Source: Defluviitaleaceae bacterium
GTDB taxonomy: Bacteria > Bacillota > Clostridia > Lachnospirales > WQUN01
Assembly (NCBI GenBank): GCA_009780585.1
Contig: WQZS01000020.1
Location: 1-58,234, forward strand
Length of the DNA stretch: 58,234 nucleotides
Direction: 5' to 3'
In this document: in pieces, positions 53,584-58,234 of the stretch
Layout: every line of letters starts with the position of its first letter
How positions within the stretch are numbered: position 1 is the stretch's first letter
Translations under genes and position numbers: made by a program
Notes under the pieces: generated by a model
What the model saw: the letters and a program-made list of their open reading frames with translations, nothing else
What the model was told of the DNA's origin: nothing
Databases searched by the model: none

Positions 53584-53750
53584 TAACAACCAAGCCACCA
53601 GCCCCGTTGCATACGCGCCGCGGCACCCACCACCGTAAGCCCGGGCTATGGTTTTACCAATAACATAATCATTTCCACCAACCCCAACGTGCTTGCCAAG
53701 GAACCGCTCGGCTTCACTTGGGCGTACATATGCTGTTTTTACAAAAGTGC

Positions 53751-53779
53751 TTGCGCTTCGCGAATACTTATGTTAGAAT
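53751..53779 (+). promoter_or_regulatory. Promoter of the initiator tRNA gene
   Basis: TTGCGC (53751-53756), a 17-base spacer and TAGAAT (53774-53779), ending 11 bases before the tRNA. The stretch 53584-53750, between the IMPDH homologue and this promoter, contains no gene that I can support. Confidence 0.6.
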
Positions 53780-53790
53780 TCCTTTTGCGC

Positions 53791-53864
<74 letters not shown>

Positions 53865-53874
53865 GATAAACCAC

Positions 53875-53911
53875 GAGAGTACAGGTATTTCAACTTGTGT
53901 TCTCTTTTTTT
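53875..53911 (+). terminator. Terminator after tRNA-fMet
   Basis: GAGAGTACAGGT pairs with ACTTGTGTTCTC (with G-T pairs), followed by seven T. A second small hairpin CCCC/GGGG (53913-53926 region) lies just after. It isolates the tRNA from the convergent GH2 gene. Confidence 0.8.
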
Positions 53912-53992
53912 ACCCCGGACAGGGGATTTTTATTATGTTTTCCATAAAATTATTGTCATGATGTACTCATGTAAGGTTGAATTTACACATAA

Positions 53993-56314
53993 CTATTCAA
54001 AGCATTCACAAGCGTCAAATGCCTTCGGTAAACGGCTGATAACATTTAACCAATTTTTATGTTTATCCAAATCAAAAGGCGGGAACCCGTTGATATAATG
54101 GCTGCCGTATCGAACCCCGCCCGATTCCCATTCTATTAAATATAGCTTTTGCTGACCCGGTATCGAATCCAGCGCGGGGAGGAACCGGTTTTCATTGGCT
54201 TCAACCACGGCCGTACCCTCCGATACGATGGTATCCGCTTCGTAATCGGTGATTTTATATACGACTTCGCGTACTTCACGGGTATCGTTGCATAGGCATA
54301 CTTTGTGCTTCCAACCTTCCGATTCGCCCATGATGATATGGAGGGGCTGCTGTGCTCTTTGCACGTAGTAATAGGCGAGTTTTTTACGGTCGTAATAATC
54401 CACCACCGCGTCGGAAAGTTGGGGCCAACCGTCTGCTAGGTTCCACCAAAGCATCCCCGTTTTCCGCCATTTTTGGATGCGTGTGTTTTCGATCAGGAAT
54501 TTTAACGCCTCGGCTTGGGATATCTGCGAAGCCGCGATAAATTCGCCAAGCTCCTCCGGTATCGCGCCGAACAGAACCTTAACCTGCTTAAACATAAGCA
54601 CATTCCGGTCATAATCCCTTTTGATCCCCGTTATATATTCGGAATTGTGCATCCGCCAAGAGGTGCTTTCTTCATTAAACGGCCAAATTTCATCCTCCGG
54701 TAAAAATTTTTTAAGGCTGGAAGCCGAAGGGCAGCCGTGGTAACTGATTTCACTGATAAAGTGCGCCTTGCAATGGCGGTGGTAATCTCCTTTGTAATAA
54801 TCACGCGGGCCGTAATTATGTTGTTCGGGCATTTCGCTGTCGTTCGGGAAATTGCCTTCGATCAACGGGGAGCTGGGTAGGTATTCACGGTACGGATCGT
54901 GCATCATCACGGCGCGGGGGAGGGTTTCCCGTGTGAGCCTGTTATACCGCCCATGGGGGTAAGCGTGGCCAAGGGACGCGTACATAACGTCGAGTTCATT
55001 ATCACCTGCCCATAACACGACCGAAGGATGGTTGCGCAAGCGTTTGATGACGGAAACCGCTTCGGCGTCCAATGTTTTGGCAAATTCCTCATATTGGCTG
55101 TACAAAGCGCAAGCTAGAGAGAAATCCTGCCAAACCATTATACCGTGCCTGTCGCACAGATCGTAGAACGCGTCACTTTCATACACGTTGCCGCCCCACA
55201 TACGGACCATATTGCAATTCATTTCGCGCAGCATTTTATGGGCGATGGGAAGCCTCTCCGCGTCGCGGCTGTGAAGGCAATCGAGATGGACCCAATTCGT
55301 CCCCCTTACCATGATGGGGAGGCTGTTTACGATAAAACGGAAATTCCCGTAATCGGGGCCGCCGAAGTCCAGTTCCAGCTTAACCGTACGTATACCGATA
55401 TGTTCCTCGCGGGTAGCGATAACTTTCCCGTGGTGCAGGAGCGAAAAGGTTATATGATACAAATTCGCGTCCCCGTAACCCGCGGGCCACCATAATTCAG
55501 GATTATCAATGTTTATATGGAGCTTGTTGGATACGAAAATCGTCGGGGCTTCCGCTTTGAATCGGCTTTTACCGCAAACCCCTTCCACTTTTACGGAAAA
55601 GCCGTCCAAATACGTATCGTCGGTTGTAAAACGGTAAAATACGTTAAGCCCCGCGGAATATGGGGTCACGGAAGGTATGGAATAATAGACTTCATTTATA
55701 TAGGTTTTTTCACGGGCATAAACCATTACGTCCCGCCACATCCCCGCCGAAACAAGGCGCGCCGAAATATCCCAACCGAAGCTATGCGCGGGCTTTCGCA
55801 CGACCGCGTGCTCGTCGGAAAGAGCTTCCCAAGTACGTACCCCCGCCGGAAAATCTTCGTTCCTGGCCTTGTTTACCGCGGAAGCGATATGGACAACGAT
55901 AACATTCGTTTCGCCGGGTTTGGCGTAACGGGTGATATCGAATTCGTGCGGGATCAGCATATTGTCGGCTTGTCCAGCCTTTTCACCGTTGATAAAAACC
56001 GTCCCGTAAGTATCCAGGCCATCGAAACGAATAAAAATATCCCTGCCGTTGTAATCAGCAGGGATAAGGAATTCCCGTTCAAACCACCAGGAATAGAATT
56101 CATATTTTCGGTATGACAGCGAGTTAAGCCCGAAGTAAGGTTCATCCGCAAGCCCCGCCGCCATCAAGTCGATTTCCACATTGCCGGGTACGGTTGCGTT
56201 TATCGGCGGGAGGTTTAGCGCGTACAATTCCTTCGGCGTAGCGGGAAGGTCCTCCCCTTGCTCCGGATAGAAACGCAACGCCCAGTCCCCGTTAAGTAAA
56301 AGGCAATCCTTCAT
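53993..56314 (-). CDS. GH2 beta-mannosidase-like glycoside hydrolase
   Basis: A 773-residue hydrolase. An N-terminal sugar-binding jelly roll (about 1-170, LNGDWALRFYPEQGED, RFDGLDTYGTVFINGEKAG) and an Ig-like domain precede the TIM barrel (about 290-600), with VRGTNWVHLDCL, MVRMWGGNVYESDAFYDLCD and DNELD, whose Glu is the acid/base; HFISEISYHGCPS provides the nucleophile Glu. The acid/base motif GDNE varies from the more usual GNNE. The pattern fits beta-mannosidases of GH2, which trim mannose from glycans or mannooligosaccharides. No signal peptide is seen, so it is probably intracellular. It is 14 bases after the small membrane-protein gene. Confidence 0.9.
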   Translation of the reverse strand: MKDCLLLNGDWALRFYPEQGEDLPATPKELYALNLPPINATVPGNVEIDLMAAGLADEPYFGLNSLSYRKYEFYSWWFEREFLIPADYNGRDIFIRFDGLDTYGTVFINGEKAGQADNMLIPHEFDITRYAKPGETNVIVVHIASAVNKARNEDFPAGVRTWEALSDEHAVVRKPAHSFGWDISARLVSAGMWRDVMVYAREKTYINEVYYSIPSVTPYSAGLNVFYRFTTDDTYLDGFSVKVEGVCGKSRFKAEAPTIFVSNKLHINIDNPELWWPAGYGDANLYHITFSLLHHGKVIATREEHIGIRTVKLELDFGGPDYGNFRFIVNSLPIMVRGTNWVHLDCLHSRDAERLPIAHKMLREMNCNMVRMWGGNVYESDAFYDLCDRHGIMVWQDFSLACALYSQYEEFAKTLDAEAVSVIKRLRNHPSVVLWAGDNELDVMYASLGHAYPHGRYNRLTRETLPRAVMMHDPYREYLPSSPLIEGNFPNDSEMPEQHNYGPRDYYKGDYHRHCKAHFISEISYHGCPSASSLKKFLPEDEIWPFNEESTSWRMHNSEYITGIKRDYDRNVLMFKQVKVLFGAIPEELGEFIAASQISQAEALKFLIENTRIQKWRKTGMLWWNLADGWPQLSDAVVDYYDRKKLAYYYVQRAQQPLHIIMGESEGWKHKVCLCNDTREVREVVYKITDYEADTIVSEGTAVVEANENRFLPALDSIPGQQKLYLIEWESGGVRYGSHYINGFPPFDLDKHKNWLNVISRLPKAFDACECFE

Positions 56315-56328
56315 TTGCGCACCCCACC

Positions 56329-56751
56329 TTACGTGTGTTTATTGATTATCTTATCCACGGGACCCAGGCTTACGGTGCTTTGCTTCAACGCCTTAAAGCC
56401 CAGGGTAACCATGATGATGATTTCGATGATGCGCAGGATGGTTTGGCAAATACTGATTACGCGCTGTACTTCCACCAGGTTAACGTTTTGGTTAAATAGG
56501 GACGCGATATTGTTAACCAAACCCGTCGTGTTGTGAAATATATGGTTTAACAATCCCAACAGCGACGACAAGACCGCGAACGCGATCACGACGGCTACCG
56601 CGCGGATCGCCGACCTCTTCAGCCAAGCGTCTTCTTCGGCGATGAATACATATAAAACGGCAAGCACCAGCGGAGTCGGCCCAATCAATCCTATAAAATA
56701 TAAAGCCGCCGCGAAAAGGCCCACGGAGATACCGATTTTCGTTTTCTGCAC
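56329..56751 (-). CDS. Small multi-helix membrane protein
   Basis: A 140-residue protein with about three hydrophobic helices (about 7-38, 47-68 and 104-122: LYFIGLIGPTPLVLAVLYVF, VAVVIAFAVLSSLLGLLNHI, ILRIIEIIIMVTLGFKAL). The layout resembles small conserved membrane proteins of Firmicutes, but I do not recognise a named family. It lies between the ferritin-like gene and the GH2 gene; a functional link is not evident. Confidence 0.65.
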   Translation of the reverse strand: MQKTKIGISVGLFAAALYFIGLIGPTPLVLAVLYVFIAEEDAWLKRSAIRAVAVVIAFAVLSSLLGLLNHIFHNTTGLVNNIASLFNQNVNLVEVQRVISICQTILRIIEIIIMVTLGFKALKQSTVSLGPVDKIINKHT

Positions 56752-56816
56752 GTTAATAACCTCCCTCTACAACGGCATTATAGAGGCAAGGGAACATACC
56801 GTCAAGCGAAACCCCT

Positions 56817-57776
56817 TTATCTGCCCGTTCCTTTGTTCTCAAGCATTTGGATTCGGTGGTATCCCGTTATTTTTTTGTTAATAATGCGTTGCAGCATCCT
56901 TTCGGCTTCCGCGTCGGTAAAGTCATACAACAAACCGGATAATACACCGATTGCTTTGTTTTCTTCCGTGAGTGCCAAGGAAAGGGCTTTATCGTAAGGC
57001 AGTAAAGTATTAATTTCCGATTCGTTCGGCGTGAACGCCCGGTTAAAATATTTCGCCAGCACGGCGTTATACTGTTCGATTTGAGCTTTACATTCCATCG
57101 AAAGCGCGTTGAATACCCGTTCGGCTGCATCGTCCGGCGCGATTTTGGCCATATGGCCGTAGAAAATTTGCGCGTTCCGGCTATTTTGCGATAATCCTTC
57201 GATTGTTTTGGCGATTTCCGGGGAAATTCCCCCAAAGCTAACCGACGGGTTATTCGGTTGATTGTCCGGCAACATGGATGGGGTTGTCGGAAGCTGCATC
57301 GGCGGCGCAGGCAGCTTCGCGGTCGGTGGCGCTACTGCTTGGTTCCTTTCGCGTAACAGTTTAAGGGTTTGTTCATCCAGGGGTTCATATTGCACGCCGT
57401 CGGGCAAGCCCTTATTTATACGAGAGAATTGCTCCGCGGCGCGTTCGGGGGGGAGGTTCGGATTTCGGATTTCCGAATTCGGAATCCGAGGCTCGGGATT
57501 CGGAGTTCGGATATTATTTAATAACGGCGATCTTTGTCCTATCATATTGGCGGGATTATTACTCAACGGGTTTTGCCGATGCGCCAAGGGGTTAACCGTG
57601 CGTTGCTTAACATGAGGGGGTGGTGTTTTTCCGCCATCCGCTTCCAATGGGAAAAACCGCATTGCGAATTCCTGCTGTTCCGTTGCTTCCGTAGGTTCGT
57701 ATGCGTGCGGTTCTCCGCGTGTTCTCATTAAACGGCGGGCAAATATCGGACTCGGCGGCCGGCTCGAAAAAGGCAT
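56817..57776 (-). CDS. Protein with C-terminal ferritin-like domain
   Basis: A 319-residue cytoplasmic protein. Residues 1-185 are low-complexity, rich in Pro, Asn and Gln, and contain a repeat-encoded PNPEPRIPNSEIRNPN stretch at about 88-107. The C-terminal part (about 190-315) is a four-helix ferritin-like domain: IEGLSQNSRNAQIFYGHMAK, DAAERVFNALSMECKAQIEQ, ALSLALTEENKAIGVLSGL. Some spore coat and rubrerythrin-like proteins share this fold; only part of the usual Glu/His metal ligands can be seen, so a metal centre is uncertain. The start at 57776 follows GGAGGG; 28 upstream codons are rejected. Confidence 0.75.
   Translation of the reverse strand: MPFSSRPPSPIFARRLMRTRGEPHAYEPTEATEQQEFAMRFFPLEADGGKTPPPHVKQRTVNPLAHRQNPLSNNPANMIGQRSPLLNNIRTPNPEPRIPNSEIRNPNLPPERAAEQFSRINKGLPDGVQYEPLDEQTLKLLRERNQAVAPPTAKLPAPPMQLPTTPSMLPDNQPNNPSVSFGGISPEIAKTIEGLSQNSRNAQIFYGHMAKIAPDDAAERVFNALSMECKAQIEQYNAVLAKYFNRAFTPNESEINTLLPYDKALSLALTEENKAIGVLSGLLYDFTDAEAERMLQRIINKKITGYHRIQMLENKGTGR
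57457..57512. repeat. In-frame dispersed repeat in the ferritin-like gene
   Basis: A cluster of TTCGGATTTCGG, TTCCGAATTCGGAAT and GATTCGGAGTTCGGAT units. It encodes part of the disordered N-terminal region. Same ATTCCGAATTC core as in the VWA and ECF ATPase genes. Confidence 0.65.
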
Positions 57777-57851
57777 TTTGTCCCTCCAATCGGATATATC
57801 AAACCTATCATATGAAAATCGATATATTTTTGTGAAAAGGTGTAAAAAAGG

Positions 57852-57880
57852 TTGACACATCCCCTACCCTCTCATATAAT
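57852..57880 (+). promoter_or_regulatory. Consensus promoter of the tRNA-Glu/tRNA-Cys genes
   Basis: TTGACA (57852-57857), 17 bases, TATAAT (57875-57880): an exact sigma-A consensus. The tRNA-Glu gene begins 18 bases after the -10 box. Confidence 0.9.
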
Positions 57881-57898
57881 GCAACGTGCGCAACGCAA

Positions 57899-57970
57899 GG
57901 CCCGTTGGTCAAACGGCTAAGACACGGCCCTTTCACGGCTGAGATAAGGGTTCGATTCCCTTACGGGTCA
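57899..57970 (+). tRNA. tRNA-Glu (TTC)
   Basis: A 72-nt cloverleaf without CCA. Acceptor GGCCCGT/ACGGGTC with one G-T pair and discriminator A. Anticodon stem-loop CGGCC CTTTCAC GGCTG with anticodon TTC. T-arm AAGGG TTCGATT CCCTT. Confidence 0.95.
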
Positions 57971-57978
57971 AGCAAAAG

Positions 57979-58003
57979 AAAACCCGCATATCCTGCGGGT
58001 TTT
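57979..58003 (+). terminator. Hairpin between the two tRNA genes
   Basis: AAAACCCGCA and TGCGGGTTTT form a perfect 10-bp stem with a 5-base loop. It has terminator form but lies only 9 bases after tRNA-Glu and 10 before tRNA-Cys. It may act as a partial terminator or a processing site. Confidence 0.6.
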
Positions 58004-58013
58004 CCCATAGCAT

Positions 58014-58084
58014 GGTGCCATGGCCAAGTGGTAAGGCATTGGACTGCAACTCCATTACCCCCGGTTCAAATCCGGGTGGCACCT
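58014..58084 (+). tRNA. tRNA-Cys (GCA)
   Basis: A 71-nt cloverleaf without CCA. Acceptor GGTGCCA/TGGCACC with discriminator T, as usual for tRNA-Cys. Anticodon stem TGGA/TCCA around CTGCAAC, anticodon GCA. T-arm CCCGG TTCAAAT CCGGG. Confidence 0.96.
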
Positions 58085-58111
58085 GAAATGAATCGTTAGG
58101 ATTCGTAACCT

Positions 58112-58154
58112 GGGGCTGTCTTGCTAAGGAAGAAGCAAGGCAGCTCCATTTTTG
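58112..58154 (+). terminator. Terminator after the tRNA genes
   Basis: GGGGCTGTCTTGCT pairs with AGCAAGGCAGCTCC (two G-T pairs) around an 8-base loop, followed by ATTTTTG. The remaining 80 bases to the window end hold no supported gene. Confidence 0.75.
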
Positions 58155-58234
58155 ATGGGAACGTGTGGAAGAAGTGGAAAAGAAGCGGGATTTTTATATT
58201 TTATAGTAAAGATAATGGACGACAAGAACGCCTC

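Noticed and set aside
58085..58234. A gene start at the right edge (ATG near 58215)
   Set aside because: Only about seven codons are visible and no ribosome binding site precedes the ATG.

Overview
The window most likely comes from the chromosome of an endospore-forming, anaerobic Firmicute of the Clostridia. The evidence is a short alpha/beta-type SASP gene behind a sigma-G-like promoter, a SCIFF (ranthipeptide) precursor with its radical SAM maturase, ECF-type vitamin uptake, an S-layer-homology protein, sortase, Rho, and consensus sigma-A promoters with strong GGAGG-type ribosome binding sites. The first 2 kb (an XRE regulator and an RCC1-repeat lipoprotein) is more AT-rich than the rest and looks like accessory DNA. 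I cannot name the genus.

Layout. 1-2.0 kb: accessory genes. 2.1-6.5 kb: rpsO, pnp, an M16 peptidase and dut, read rightwards. 6.5-12.2 kb: a leftward operon of class D-like sortase, transglutaminase-like lipoprotein, PilC, four small pilin-like proteins and PilT. 12.3-15 kb: a chemoreceptor. 15-19.2 kb: leftward scfA-scfB-yebC-sugar isomerase-oxidoreductase. 19.2-23.3 kb: a DHH phosphoesterase, an Ig-like/TPR membrane protein, the SASP, a methyltransferase and a VWA protein. 23.4-26 kb: rho and a LysM protein. 26.1-31.9 kb: a six-gene operon behind a cobalamin riboswitch. 32.1-34.3 kb: a chemoreceptor with a CZB-like sensor. 34.3-37.6 kb: a YtrA-type GntR/ABC operon. 37.7-40.7 kb: nucleotidyltransferase, sugar kinase and galE. 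40.8-43.3 kb: rtcB divergent from a methyltransferase. 43.4-48.6 kb: hybrid kinase, response regulator and a third chemoreceptor. 48.6-50.9 kb: a DUF4438 protein and a GH4 glycosidase. 51-53.6 kb: nitroreductase, a membrane protein and an IMPDH homologue. The right end has tRNA-fMet, a GH2 beta-mannosidase-like gene, a ferritin-like protein, tRNA-Glu and tRNA-Cys.

The most interesting unit is the riboswitch operon. It encodes two DUF4430 proteins, one joined to SLH repeats and one a lipoprotein, together with a secreted alpha/alpha-toroid protein and a complete ECF transporter. DUF4430 is the family of the C-terminal domain of animal transcobalamin, and the alpha/alpha-toroid is the fold of the N-terminal domain of transcobalamin and intrinsic factor. 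The operon therefore reads as a split bacterial counterpart of an intrinsic-factor-like B12 capture system, feeding a CbrT-like transporter.

Other items worth attention: an IMPDH homologue with Ser in place of the catalytic Cys and several other changed active-site motifs; a chemoreceptor whose two signalling-domain arms have each been lengthened by an internal duplication of 74-75 codons; a chemoreceptor with a CZB-type zinc site placed outside the membrane; a sortase/transglutaminase/type IV pilus operon; and families of short repeats and palindromes, several of them inserted in frame inside genes. Several starts were moved downstream of the longest open frame to fit ribosome binding sites, and each such case is stated.
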